The notes beneath the pieces were generated by a model. The model saw nothing but the letters and a program-made list of their open reading frames with translations, was not told the origin of the DNA and did not search any database. A stretch of 64,000 nt of DNA, taken from contig JADKJI010000022.1 in assembly GCA_016721085.1 (NCBI GenBank), positions 1-64,000 of the forward strand, written 5' to 3'. The translations under genes were made by a program, and so were the position numbers. Position 1 is the first letter of the stretch. The number at the start of each line of letters is the position of its first letter. This document shows positions 18,739 to 27,457 of the stretch, in pieces. Origin of the DNA: Chitinophagaceae bacterium. GTDB lineage: Bacteria; Bacteroidota; Bacteroidia; Chitinophagales; Chitinophagaceae.

Positions 18739-20581
18739 TTTGAAAATTTGGGAATTTGAAAATTTGAAAATAACAGCCAATACAATAACCGCAGAGACGC
18801 GGAGACGCAGAGGGATTTCCCCTGCGTCTCTGCGTCTCTGCGGTAAAAAAAACATACCTAAAAGAGGGATAACAAATTAATTGTACTGTTACACCTTTAA
18901 CGGGGGAACTTTTGGAACTTCTTGAACCCTCAATAAACTGCTCGAATTCAAGCCTACTGAAACTACTGAGGTTTTGTTTAGCACTAAGTCCACCCTTCTG
19001 CGCCGCCAACACTCCAAACTCACAATCATCATATCCTTCAATAGCATGTGCATCGGGATCGATGGAGATGAGTACATTTTTTTCGATAGCATACGGAATC
19101 CATTCCCAATCGATATCGAGTCTGCGAGGATGCGCATTCAATTCAATAACCACCTTGTGAGCCGCACAGGCGTCTATTATGGCCTTGTGATTTACTGGAT
19201 AACCACTGCGACTTAGAAGCAATCGGCCCGTCATGTGTCCCAGAATGGTTGTAAATGGATTTTCAATGGCTTTCAGCAAACGTTGCATCGCTTTTTCTTC
19301 CGACATCTTCAGATTGCTGTGAACAGATGCAATTACAAGGTCGAAAGAAGCTAATACCTCATTGCTGTAATCCATACTTCCATCTCCCAATATATCGCAC
19401 TCGATGCTTTTGAATATTCTGAAAGGTTTCAGTTTGGCATTCAATTCATCGATGCATTTATGTTGCTCTATTATTTTTTCTTCCGATAAGCCACCTGCAT
19501 AAGCTGCCGCCTTACTATGATCGCTTAATACAAGGTATTCATATCCTTTTTCAATACAGGCCTTTGCCATTTCCTCAATAGTATTCAATCCATCACTCCA
19601 GTTGCTATGCGAATGGATTATACCTTTGATATCTTCTTTGGTGATCAGTACAGGTCTTTCTGCTTTTTGCAAATAGCTTGCATTACCTCGCAAGCATGGT
19701 TCAATAAAAGGGATTCCGGCTATCTTGAATAGTTCTGCTTCAGATGAAATATTGTTCTTAGTCCATATATCTGGGAATTGCTTGTTGAATGCTTCAATAA
19801 AAGCATTACTTCCTGTTGTTTCAAAAAGTCGTTTGGCAGGAAGACTGTTTCCTGAATAGAGACGAAGTTTTAATCCATTCTTTAACTTATAAACGAGTAC
19901 ATCGTCTTTATCTTCCAGCATTTCGGGTGGCTGTGCCGTTTGGAAAGCAGGTTTAATAGTTGCATTGTTGGCAGCAACTACAAACTCCAATTCTTCTAGA
20001 GTAAGATCTTGACGTCGGTAAGCACCGGTTACAAATACCTTATCTGCTCCAAAGCACTTTATAAGATAATTACTGATACTCGGATACAGCACACTCACTT
20101 CCTGGTAAAGGAAATGTCCCTGATGCTGTAAATAATACTCAATGCTTTCCTTTATGTTCTGTTGTGTTTTTTCTCCAAAGCCTTTAAAGAGGGAAAGTCT
20201 GTTTTCATTGCAGGCATAGAGTAATTCACCTATTGATTCTATTTCCATCTCTTTCCAGATGGTGGCGATTTTTTTTGGTCCGATGCCTTTTATCTGTAGC
20301 ATTTCGATGACACCAGGAGGAGTGATGGCGATAATATCTACCAATGCCTGTAATTGTCCGGTGCTAAGAATCTCTTGAATTTTCTTTGCATTCGAGTCGC
20401 CAATACCTTTCAACGATGAAATTTGGTCGGCTGAAAGGGTATGGAGTTGCTCCGGTAATTTTTCAATATTGAAGGCGGCGGCTCCGTAAGCGCGCGACTT
20501 AAAAGAGTTTTCTCCATGAATATCCATCAGTTTGGATAGGAGGGAGAACTGGTCGGCAATAGCATAGTTGTCGAGGGCCAT
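18728..20581 (-). CDS. PolX-PHP family protein with degenerate polymerase site
   Basis: The N-terminal part (about 1-300) has the PolX fold with helix-hairpin-helix segments (LKGIGDSNAKKI, QIKGIGPKKI). The metal-binding site is changed, though. In GAYRR...EELEF (186-200) the two usual aspartates are E197 and E199, and the third (in NGLKLRL) is R240. The C-terminal PHP domain (about 320-540) keeps its metal ligands: H323 and H325 in HSHSNWSDG, D354-H355, E394, H421, H449 and D510-H512. It is therefore probably a PHP 3'-5' exonuclease or phosphoesterase with little polymerase activity. Residues from about 552 onward are unlike the family and run into a CGCAGAG repeat (TAETQRRR), so the natural end is probably near residue 551. 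Confidence 0.85.
   Translation of the reverse strand: MALDNYAIADQFSLLSKLMDIHGENSFKSRAYGAAAFNIEKLPEQLHTLSADQISSLKGIGDSNAKKIQEILSTGQLQALVDIIAITPPGVIEMLQIKGIGPKKIATIWKEMEIESIGELLYACNENRLSLFKGFGEKTQQNIKESIEYYLQHQGHFLYQEVSVLYPSISNYLIKCFGADKVFVTGAYRRQDLTLEELEFVVAANNATIKPAFQTAQPPEMLEDKDDVLVYKLKNGLKLRLYSGNSLPAKRLFETTGSNAFIEAFNKQFPDIWTKNNISSEAELFKIAGIPFIEPCLRGNASYLQKAERPVLITKEDIKGIIHSHSNWSDGLNTIEEMAKACIEKGYEYLVLSDHSKAAAYAGGLSEEKIIEQHKCIDELNAKLKPFRIFKSIECDILGDGSMDYSNEVLASFDLVIASVHSNLKMSEEKAMQRLLKAIENPFTTILGHMTGRLLLSRSGYPVNHKAIIDACAAHKVVIELNAHPRRLDIDWEWIPYAIEKNVLISIDPDAHAIEGYDDCEFGVLAAQKGGLSAKQNLSSFSRLEFEQFIEGSRSSKSSPVKGVTVQLICYPSFRYVFFTAETQRRRGNPSASPRLCGYCIGCYFQIFKFPNFQINS
18739..18855. repeat. CGCAGAG hairpin repeat at the sensor kinase/PolX junction
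   Basis: This is a second copy of the element at about 12028-12134, in the opposite orientation: TTTGAAAATTTGGGAATTTG, then AACAGCCAATACAATAACC, then the hairpin CGCAGAGACGCGGAGACGCA against TGCGTCTCTGCGTCTCTGCG. It lies between two convergent genes and overlaps the 3' tail of the PolX frame. Confidence 0.8.
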
Positions 20582-20618
20582 AAGTGTTTTTTGCTGTTGG
20601 TAGGGGCAAGTTAAAATA

Positions 20619-20646
20619 AAAAGTCCCCCGCAATGCGGAGGACTTT
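20619..20646 (-). terminator. Intrinsic terminator of the rplU-rpmA operon
   Basis: Read on the minus strand, AAAGTCCTCCGCA pairs with TGCGGGGGACTTT around a tiny loop, followed by TTATTTTAAC. The position is just past the histone-like gene and upstream of polX, which fits the end of the ribosomal protein operon. Confidence 0.8.
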
Positions 20647-20670
20647 GATATTTTCTGCTCTAAAAAAGAA

Positions 20671-20766
20671 TTACTTCTTCTTTGCAGCTTTCTTAGCGGC
20701 TTTCTTCTTAGGAGCTGCTTTCTTTTTTGGAGCTGCTTTCTTTGCTGCTTTTTTCTTAGTTGCCAT
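20671..20766 (-). CDS. 31-residue histone H1-like lysine/alanine-rich peptide
   Basis: The small frame encodes MATKKKAAKKAAPKKK followed by AAPKKKAAKKAAKKK, that is, only K, A, P plus the first M and T. This matches the lysine-alanine tails of histone H1/Hc1-like bacterial proteins, which bind DNA or RNA by charge. It lies 102 bases downstream of rpmA on the same strand and is followed at once by a strong terminator, so it is probably the last cistron of the rplU-rpmA transcript. Comparable tiny KA-rich genes occur in Bacteroidota. The role is inferred from composition only. Confidence 0.75.
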   Translation of the reverse strand: MATKKKAAKKAAPKKKAAPKKKAAKKAAKKK

Positions 20767-20868
20767 TTTTTGTGAATTTAACGGTTAGTAAAAAGAATTT
20801 AACGATAGTAAAAATAAAAACTTAATTCAAACCGCCAAAAAATTTCTTCACATTTTGTGAAAAAAATA

Positions 20869-21126
20869 TTATTGCACAGCAACTATGTTCACGATTGTCT
20901 TGTCGTTTCTGCTCTTTTTGAACTCAACAACACCATCGCTGAGGGCAAATAATGTGTAGTCTCTTCCAACTCCAACATTCTTACCAGGATGATAAACTGT
21001 ACCGCGCTGACGCACGATGATGTTTCCAGAGATGGCAGGTTGACCACCATATATCTTAACTCCGAGACGTTTGCTCTGTGAGTCGCGGCCGTTCTTTACA
21101 CTACCTTCACCTTTCTTATGTGCCAT
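20869..21126 (-). CDS. rpmA: 50S ribosomal protein L27
   Basis: This 85-residue protein is complete and starts MAHKKGEGSVKNGRDSQSKR, with the L27 core YGGQPAISGNIIVRQRGTVYHPG and VGVGRDYTLFAL. The conserved N-terminal tail, which reaches toward the peptidyl transferase centre, begins directly at MAHKK. There is no cleavable Firmicutes-type extension. It follows rplU by 34 bases. Confidence 0.98.
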   Translation of the reverse strand: MAHKKGEGSVKNGRDSQSKRLGVKIYGGQPAISGNIIVRQRGTVYHPGKNVGVGRDYTLFALSDGVVEFKKSRNDKTIVNIVAVQ

Positions 21127-21160
21127 GATGAATAGATTTAAGATTTTTTTGAAAACGCAA

Positions 21161-21463
21161 TTAAGCGATATCAGTTACTTTGATTTTTGTATAACGAGTG
21201 CGGTGACCGTGTTTCTTACGGAAACCCTTTCTCCTTTTTTGTTTGTACGCGATCACCTTATCGCCTTGTACCTGGCCAATGATTTCGGCGGTCACCGTGG
21301 CTTTCACCTGAGTACCTACAGAGAGCGTACCGTCAGTATCTACCAACAAAACTTCCGCAAATGCTAACTTATCGCCGGAGTTCCCTTCTACATGGGGAAC
21401 ATACAAAGTTTGGTCCTTTTGAACCCTGAATTGCTGGCCGGCTACTTTAATTACTGCAAACAT
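21161..21463 (-). CDS. rplU: 50S ribosomal protein L21
   Basis: The 100-residue protein starts MFAVIKVAGQQFRVQKDQ and ends with the basic KRRKGFRKKHGHRTRYTKIKV segment typical of L21, which binds 23S rRNA. It is the first gene of the rplU-rpmA operon. A TACCTTTG box on the minus strand (21486-21493) lies just upstream of the ATG at 21463. Confidence 0.98.
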   Translation of the reverse strand: MFAVIKVAGQQFRVQKDQTLYVPHVEGNSGDKLAFAEVLLVDTDGTLSVGTQVKATVTAEIIGQVQGDKVIAYKQKRRKGFRKKHGHRTRYTKIKVTDIA

Positions 21464-21485
21464 GATTTTCCAAAAATTAGGACGG

Positions 21486-21493
21486 CAAAGGTA
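21486..21493 (-). promoter_or_regulatory. Predicted -7 box for rplU-rpmA
   Basis: The minus strand reads TACCTTTG, an exact match to the Bacteroidota -7 consensus TAnnTTTG. It ends 22 bases before the rplU start codon, giving a short leader. No clear -33 TTG was found. Confidence 0.55.
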
Positions 21494-21700
21494 GGAGTTT
21501 TGAACAGATTCTGAAGGTTTTAGGATAAATATTTTTTACCCTTTTTCCCCATTGGTTGAAAAGCCCTTTTTGGGAATATTTTGGCATTTACTTACTACTG
21601 CCTCAAAATCACCGATTTGTTGCAAATCTACGCTTTAATTCCCGTTTGGAGGTTGCCCGATTTACCGTAGGTTTGCCCTTCTAAAGACTGTTCCTCGGTT

Positions 21701-23194
21701 ATGAAAATAAACTCATTTCTGGCCCGGCCCTTCGCCGGCTACATATATAAAGGCATCCGGAAAGACATCCAGTACGCCCTGGCCGACCAGGAGAAAATCT
21801 TTGCCAGTTTGCTGAAAACTGGGCGGATTACCGACTTCGGGAAGGACCATAAGATGGACCAGGTAAATACCCACGAGGAATTCAAGAAAGCGGTTCCTGT
21901 CCGGGATTACGAACAGTTCAAACCCTATATCGAAAAGATCAAGGAGGGCAAGCATAACGTGTTGTGGAAAGGGCGCCCAATCTATCTCGCTAAGACTTCC
22001 GGCACTACAAGTGGCGTGAAATATATTCCAATCTCAAAAGAATCCATTTCAAACCATATCAACACGGCCCGCAACGCTATACTTTGTTATATAGCCGAAA
22101 CCGGTAATACCCGATTCACTGATGGTAAGATGATTTTTCTTTCCGGTTCTCCTGAATTGGATAGGGTTGGTGGCATTCCAACAGGAAGATTGAGTGGTAT
22201 TGTGAATCATCATGTGCCCGGCTATCTCCGTAAAAACCAATTACCTTCTTACGAAACCAATTGTATTGAGGAATGGGAAACTAAACTCGATAAGATAGTT
22301 GAAGAGACATTGCATCAGGATATGACCCTCATTAGCGGCATTCCACCATGGATGCAAATGTATTTTGACCGCCTTATTGAAAAAGGAGGGAAGAAAGCAG
22401 CTGATTTATTCCCCAATCTCTCCCTTATTATTCATGGTGGCGTAAACTTTGAACCCTATAAGGCAAGACTATTCGATACTATTGGGAAGAAGATAGATTC
22501 CATTGAAACATTCCCTGCTTCCGAAGGATTTTTAGCTTTTCAGGATACACAAGACAAGGAAGGACTCTTACTAAATACCAATAGCGGCATCTTCTTTGAA
22601 TTTATTCCCGCGGCTGAAATCTTCAATGAAAATCCAACCCGTCTTCGATTGCATGATGTGAAAATAGGAGAGAACTATGCTCTCATCATCAATAACAATG
22701 CTGGATTATGGGGATACAATATTGGCGACACTGTGAAATTCGTTTCTACCGATCCTTACCGGCTAGTGGTAACTGGCAGAATAAAACACTTCATCTCAGC
22801 TTTCGGTGAACATGTAATTGGAGAGGAAGTGGAACATAGCCTTATGAAAGCTGCTGAAGCTTCCAATATAAAGATCACTGAGTTTACTGTGGCTCCAATG
22901 ATACAACAAGGTAAGGGTAAGTCCTATCACGAATGGTTTGTGGAGTTTGAAAATAGTCCGGCAGATATTGACGCCTTCTCCCAAAAAGTGGATCAGCATC
23001 TCCGAGATAAGAATATTTATTATGATGACCTGATACGGGGTAATATCCTTCTTCCACTACATATAAGACCTGTTAGGAAGAATGGCTTCATAGATTATAT
23101 GAAATCGATCGGTAAGTTAGGTGGGCAGAATAAAGTGCCCCGATTGAGTAATGACAGGGTTATTGCCAGCGCTCTTGAAAATTTTACAGAATAG
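21701..23194 (+). CDS. GH3-superfamily (acyl amido synthetase-like) protein
   Basis: The 497-residue protein belongs to the GH3 auxin-responsive-promoter family, adenylate-forming enzymes related to acyl-CoA synthetases. The ATP-binding P-loop-like motif is AKTSGTTSGVKYIPIS (about 100-115). The later adenylation segments YALIINNNAGLWGYNIGDTV and VVTGRIKHFISAFGEHV are also present. In plants these enzymes conjugate amino acids to hormones; the bacterial substrate is unknown. It is complete and normal in length. It lies 54 bases upstream of dxr on the same strand. Confidence 0.88.
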   Translation: MKINSFLARPFAGYIYKGIRKDIQYALADQEKIFASLLKTGRITDFGKDHKMDQVNTHEEFKKAVPVRDYEQFKPYIEKIKEGKHNVLWKGRPIYLAKTSGTTSGVKYIPISKESISNHINTARNAILCYIAETGNTRFTDGKMIFLSGSPELDRVGGIPTGRLSGIVNHHVPGYLRKNQLPSYETNCIEEWETKLDKIVEETLHQDMTLISGIPPWMQMYFDRLIEKGGKKAADLFPNLSLIIHGGVNFEPYKARLFDTIGKKIDSIETFPASEGFLAFQDTQDKEGLLLNTNSGIFFEFIPAAEIFNENPTRLRLHDVKIGENYALIINNNAGLWGYNIGDTVKFVSTDPYRLVVTGRIKHFISAFGEHVIGEEVEHSLMKAAEASNIKITEFTVAPMIQQGKGKSYHEWFVEFENSPADIDAFSQKVDQHLRDKNIYYDDLIRGNILLPLHIRPVRKNGFIDYMKSIGKLGGQNKVPRLSNDRVIASALENFTE

Positions 23195-23248
23195 GCAGAG
23201 GCGGCAAGCGGTTTTTCATTATTTTTAAAATTCTATTGTAACCTATTC

Positions 23249-24418
23249 ATGTCGAATCAACTTCCTCAAAAACGTATTGCTTTATTTGGCTCCACTGGTT
23301 CTATCGGAACACAGGCACTGGATGTAATAAGGGCTAATCCAGGTCTTTTTACTGCAGAAGTGCTTACAGCTCAGAGTAATGATGAATTACTTATCAAGCA
23401 AGCCATCGAATTCTCTCCCAATATTGTAGTTATTGGTGATGAAAAGAAATATACAAAGGTGAAAGCCGCTTTACAGCATACGCATGTAAAGGTTTTCGCC
23501 GGTGAACAAGCATTGGAAGATGTAGCAGCCCTTGATTGTTACGATATGATGTTGGCTGGCATTGTTGGTTTTGCAGGATTGAAACCGACTTTGAAAGCGG
23601 TGGAAAGTGGAAAAGCGATAGGCCTTGCAAATAAGGAAACCTTAGTGGTGGCTGGTGATATTGTGATGCGCAAAGCTGTCGAGAACAGGGCACCTATTAT
23701 TCCCGTAGATTCGGAACATTCAGCCATATTCCAATGTTTAGTAGGAGAAACCAGGAACCCGATTGAGAAAGTGATTCTTACTGCTTCAGGAGGCCCTTTC
23801 CTTGGGAAAAAACCGAATTTCCTTGTGAATGTAAAACGCGATCATGCTTTGCAGCATCCTAACTGGAGCATGGGAGCGAAAATAACTATTGATTCTGCAA
23901 CCCTTATGAATAAGGGATTGGAAATGATTGAAGCCAAGTGGCTCTTCAATTTGAAAGCAGAACAGGTACAGGTAGTAGTGCATCCACAAAGTATCATTCA
24001 TAGTATGGTGCAGTTTGAAGATGGCAGTATAAAGGCACAGATGGGTTTACCCGATATGAAATTGCCCATACAGTATGCCATGGCTTTTCCTCAACGGATA
24101 AAGAATAAGTTCCCCCGTTATGATTTCAGGAAACCGGGTCAATTGAATTTTGAGGAACCGGATACAAAAACATTCCGAAACCTTTTACTGGCAACGGATG
24201 CCTTGTTTAAAGGAGGGAATATGCCCTGCATATTGAATGCAGCTAATGAAATAGCGGTTTTTGCCTTCCTTCGTAATCGTATCGGATTTCTTGATATGAC
24301 CGACCTGATAGAAAAAACCATGCAGAATATCCCCTTCATTGAAAAACCGACATTGGAGGAATATTTTGAAAGCGATGCAGAGGCCCGTAATTTTGCGGCT
24401 TCCCTCATCAAACTCTAG
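23249..24418 (+). CDS. dxr: 1-deoxy-D-xylulose 5-phosphate reductoisomerase
   Basis: This 389-residue enzyme converts DXP to MEP with NADPH in the non-mevalonate isoprenoid pathway. It shows the NADPH motif GSTGSIGTQALDVI (14-27), the ANKETLVVAG segment, the metal/substrate site PVDSEHSAIFQCL and the catalytic-loop region LTASGGPF. The region KITIDSATLMNKGLEMIEA is also typical. Length is normal. It is followed by rseP after 134 bases. Confidence 0.97.
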   Translation: MSNQLPQKRIALFGSTGSIGTQALDVIRANPGLFTAEVLTAQSNDELLIKQAIEFSPNIVVIGDEKKYTKVKAALQHTHVKVFAGEQALEDVAALDCYDMMLAGIVGFAGLKPTLKAVESGKAIGLANKETLVVAGDIVMRKAVENRAPIIPVDSEHSAIFQCLVGETRNPIEKVILTASGGPFLGKKPNFLVNVKRDHALQHPNWSMGAKITIDSATLMNKGLEMIEAKWLFNLKAEQVQVVVHPQSIIHSMVQFEDGSIKAQMGLPDMKLPIQYAMAFPQRIKNKFPRYDFRKPGQLNFEEPDTKTFRNLLLATDALFKGGNMPCILNAANEIAVFAFLRNRIGFLDMTDLIEKTMQNIPFIEKPTLEEYFESDAEARNFAASLIKL

Positions 24419-24552
24419 AACAGTATGGAAGATGGGAGAATTAAACTAAAAACCCCTTTCTTTCGTTAATATTTGGCAGTTTTATTGGAACGGTATTCAG
24501 TAATACGGCTATTTCCCTCAATTTGTAACATATTTACCAGTAATTACATACA

Positions 24553-25908
24553 ATGATAGCAGCAGCAATAGATTGGGCAGTGGTTGGGATTAAGGCAGGA
24601 CAGTTGATCCTTTGTTTATCCATCCTCGTAGTACTTCATGAAATGGGGCACTTTCTGCCCGCCAAGTGGTTTAAATGCCGCGTTGAGAAATTCTATTTAT
24701 TTTTTGATCCCTGGTTCTCACTTATCAAAAAGAAGATTGGGGATACTGAATATGGAATCGGATGGCTTCCTTTAGGTGGCTACGTGAAGATATCCGGAAT
24801 GATCGACGAGAGCATGGATAAGGAACAGATGAAGCAACCTCCACAGGAATGGGAATTCCGTTCAAAACCAGCCTGGCAACGTTTAATCATCATGTTGGGT
24901 GGGGTAACTGTAAACCTGTTTTTGGGGTTCTTCCTTTTTGCTATGATCCTTTTCAAATGGGGTGAAGAATTCCTTCCAACAAAGAATCTTAAATATGGTA
25001 TCTATGTTGATAGTGTTGGTAAGAGTGTAGGACTGATGGATGGCGATAAGATTCTTTCTGTAAATGGAAAGGAAGTAGAGAATTTCTTTAAGATTTCCGG
25101 TGAAGTGATATTGAGTGAAGCAAAGACAATTCAGGTAGATCGTCAGGGTAAAGTGATTGATATTCCAATCCCTGAAGGAACTACACGCCAGTTGATACAA
25201 CGTAAAGGAGATCCTTTGGCTTATCCAAAGTATCCAGCGGTTGTGGACTCTGTTTCTAAAGATGCGATGTTCACTCTTGATAAGTTGCAGAAAGGAGATT
25301 CCATTATTGGATTTAACGATCAGCCAATAGGTTCTTATCCTGAATTGATGGATAAGAAAAGGGATTTCAAGGATAAGGAAGTATCCATGCTCGTTATGCG
25401 AAATGGTACTGATTCGGTTCTGGTGAAAGTGAAATTGAATAAGGAAGGCAGTATCGGTTTCTATTCTAAGAAGCCTGGCGTTTTCCTTGATTTTACTGTG
25501 AGGAAATACAGTTTTCTTGAATCAATTCCTGCTGGAGTGAAGAAAGGATGGAGTACGCTGGTAATGAATATCCAGAATTTCAAATTACTCTTTACGTCAA
25601 AGGAAGTGAAAGCCAGTGAATCGCTTGGCAGCTTTATCAGCATCGGTAATATGTTCGATGCAGGATGGGATTGGGAGCGTTTCTGGAGCATGACAGCATT
25701 ATTAAGCATCGTACTGGCCTTTATGAATATCCTGCCTATACCAGGCCTGGATGGCGGTCACGTACTATTCACTTTATATGAAATGGTCAGCGGTCGCAAA
25801 CCCAGCGATAAATTCATGGAATATGCCCAAATGGTAGGTATGATACTGCTTTTGGGACTTATGGCATACGCTTTGGGGTTGGACTTCTGGAGGTTTCTCT
25901 TTAAATGA
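24553..25908 (+). CDS. rseP: RseP-type site-2 zinc metalloprotease (M50)
   Basis: The 451-residue membrane protease cleaves membrane-embedded substrates such as anti-sigma factors. The zinc motif HEMGH is at 29-33 in the first membrane helix, and the third ligand lies in NILPIPGLDGGH near the C-terminus. A PDZ-like region sits between (VGKSVGLMDGDKILSVNGKEV and KLQKGDSIIGFNDQPI, so possibly two PDZ domains). Length fits the family. The dxr-rseP order is common in bacteria. Confidence 0.94.
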   Translation: MIAAAIDWAVVGIKAGQLILCLSILVVLHEMGHFLPAKWFKCRVEKFYLFFDPWFSLIKKKIGDTEYGIGWLPLGGYVKISGMIDESMDKEQMKQPPQEWEFRSKPAWQRLIIMLGGVTVNLFLGFFLFAMILFKWGEEFLPTKNLKYGIYVDSVGKSVGLMDGDKILSVNGKEVENFFKISGEVILSEAKTIQVDRQGKVIDIPIPEGTTRQLIQRKGDPLAYPKYPAVVDSVSKDAMFTLDKLQKGDSIIGFNDQPIGSYPELMDKKRDFKDKEVSMLVMRNGTDSVLVKVKLNKEGSIGFYSKKPGVFLDFTVRKYSFLESIPAGVKKGWSTLVMNIQNFKLLFTSKEVKASESLGSFISIGNMFDAGWDWERFWSMTALLSIVLAFMNILPIPGLDGGHVLFTLYEMVSGRKPSDKFMEYAQMVGMILLLGLMAYALGLDFWRFLFK

Positions 25909-25920
25909 TGATCTTGTTTT

Positions 25921-26050
25921 TATAGGTTTAAAGTTTAAGGTTTAAAGGTTTAAAGTTTAAGGTTCTTACATTCGATTATTCACTATGAGTTTGAGAACCT
26001 TAAACTCTTAAACGTTAAACCCTTAAACTTTAAACTTTTAACTTTTAACT
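25921..26050. repeat. AAGGTTC...GAACCTTAAAC hairpin repeat
   Basis: AGGTTTAAAGTTTAAGGTTC on the left faces GAACCTTAAACTCTTAAACG on the right around an ACATTCGATTATTCAC core. The same type lies at about 27836-27985, 40831-40968 and 62562-62725, always between genes. Confidence 0.7.
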
Positions 26051-26056
26051 TTCCCC

Positions 26057-26432
26057 GGGGGTGTATTGGTTTTGACAGCATAGATCTTTGAAGGTGCAAG
26101 CATGTCGTGCGTTGGGTAATTAGCACGTAAATCTGAATACTCAAACATCAAATGGCAATACTCAGTATGCCATGGCTGCCTAATTATTAATTAGACCGTC
26201 ATTAGGGCCGCCCGAGCAGGTTGATCTGTTACCACGCTCCGCCGCCGACTTAAAAAAACAAAACAGGTTGCTGCTACTGAAGGCTGTGACGGTAGCTTAA
26301 GACTATCCAGCTAAGCGTTATATTGGTTCGCCCGTCTCCTGTATAACGCCGACAATTAATGCCGGGATAAACATGTAGAAAGCTTTTGGAGAATGTGTTT
26401 GGACACCGGTTCGAGTCCGGTCACCTCCACCA
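26057..26432 (+). ncRNA. ssrA: Transfer-messenger RNA (tmRNA)
   Basis: The 376-base RNA rescues stalled ribosomes and tags the stalled peptide for proteolysis. The 5' end GGGGGTGTATTGG and the 3' end GGTTCGAGTCCGGTCACCTCC-ACCA form the tRNA-like domain; GGGGGTG pairs with CACCTCC. The T-arm TTCGAGTCC is standard, and the CCA end is encoded. The tag frame reads GGC AAT ACT CAG TAT GCC ATG GCT GCC TAA at 26154-26183 (GNTQYAMAA). The rest would fold into pseudoknots. The terminal AMAA differs from the common ALAA. A strong terminator follows immediately. Confidence 0.96.
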
Positions 26433-26467
26433 TGGCCGCAGGAAATTAACTGCGGCCATTTTATTTT
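26432..26467 (+). terminator. Intrinsic terminator of tmRNA
   Basis: The 10-bp stem ATGGCCGCAG/CTGCGGCCAT encloses an 8-base loop and is followed by TTTATTTTTAA. It begins at the last base of the tmRNA CCA end. Confidence 0.92.
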
Positions 26468-26479
26468 TAATTCTAGATT

Positions 26480-27455
26480 TTGAAAAGATTCCTCAAAATA
26501 TCGTGTATGCTGAATACACTATTCTTACTCTCCAGTCTGGTGTTTTGTAGTAAGTCTTCACCACTGGAGGGAGACATTTCACTAGATAGTATCCCCACAA
26601 AAAAAGCGGTACAACCACTCATTAATGAAGCCTCAGGCATTGCAGATAGTAAACGTAATAAAGGCTATTTGTGGGTACAGGAGGATAGTGGTAATCCAGC
26701 GCAACTTATTTTATTAGGACATGATGGCAATGTGAAGAAAACGATACAGATAGCCGGTACCCGCAATATCGATTGGGAAGATATGGTACTTGCCGGAGGT
26801 GATATTTATTTGGGCGATATAGGTGATAATTTCAGAATCAATACAAGCGGTACTATCTACAAATTCCCTGAACCATCAATGACTGTTGATACAGTAAATA
26901 CTGTTGAAACCATCCGCTTCTTCTATCCAGATGGTTCCCATGATGCAGAAGCTTTTCTGGTAGACCCGTTGACCAAAGACATTTTCATCATCACAAAAAA
27001 GGAGATGCCTTCCCGAATTTATAAGATCAGCTATCCATACAAGCTTACAGATTTAAATAAGGCAACCGCTGTGGGAACATTAACTTATAATTGGGTGGTG
27101 TCTGCTGCCTTATCACCCGATACAAAAACGATTCTTGTAAAAACTTATGCTGGTATAATGAGTTACCAGCGTACGGGGAAAGAATCACTCGATAAAGTCT
27201 TGCAGCATACCCCAAAAAAGGAGCATTTCCAAAACCAGTTTATACGTCAGAAAGAAGTGCTTGATGAATTAGGTCATGACATCAGGCAGCATGAGCAACT
27301 GATTATAAATGCAATCAAGAATCTCAATCCAATTCAAGCTGAGAAAGGAAAATTTGAAGACCATGGGAAAGATTCGTGAAAACATGGATACTTTCAAAAA
27401 GATATATGCCGATTTGAAAGAAGAGTTCCTGAATTTTATTTCGAAGTGGATGTAA
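26480..27455 (+). pseudogene. Chimeric ORF: truncated beta-propeller lipoprotein joined to a helical protein
   Basis: The TTG at 26480 starts a lipoprotein-type signal (MKRFLKIS...LVFC, lipobox cysteine near residue 23). It is followed by about 225 residues of a propeller-like protein (INEASGIADSKRN, YLGDIGDNF, HDAEAFLVDP, WVVSAALSPDTKTILVKTYAG). At about 27215 (after KVLQHTPKK) the character changes abruptly to a charged helical sequence (EHFQNQFIRQKEVLDELGHD). That part continues, after a one-base slip in GGG near 27372, to ENMDTFKKIYADLKEEFLNF and stops at 27455. The propeller lacks its expected last blade and the helical part its N-terminus. This suggests a deletion that fused two neighbouring genes, or an assembly collapse. 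Function is unknown. Confidence 0.6.
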
Positions 27456-27457
27456 TA

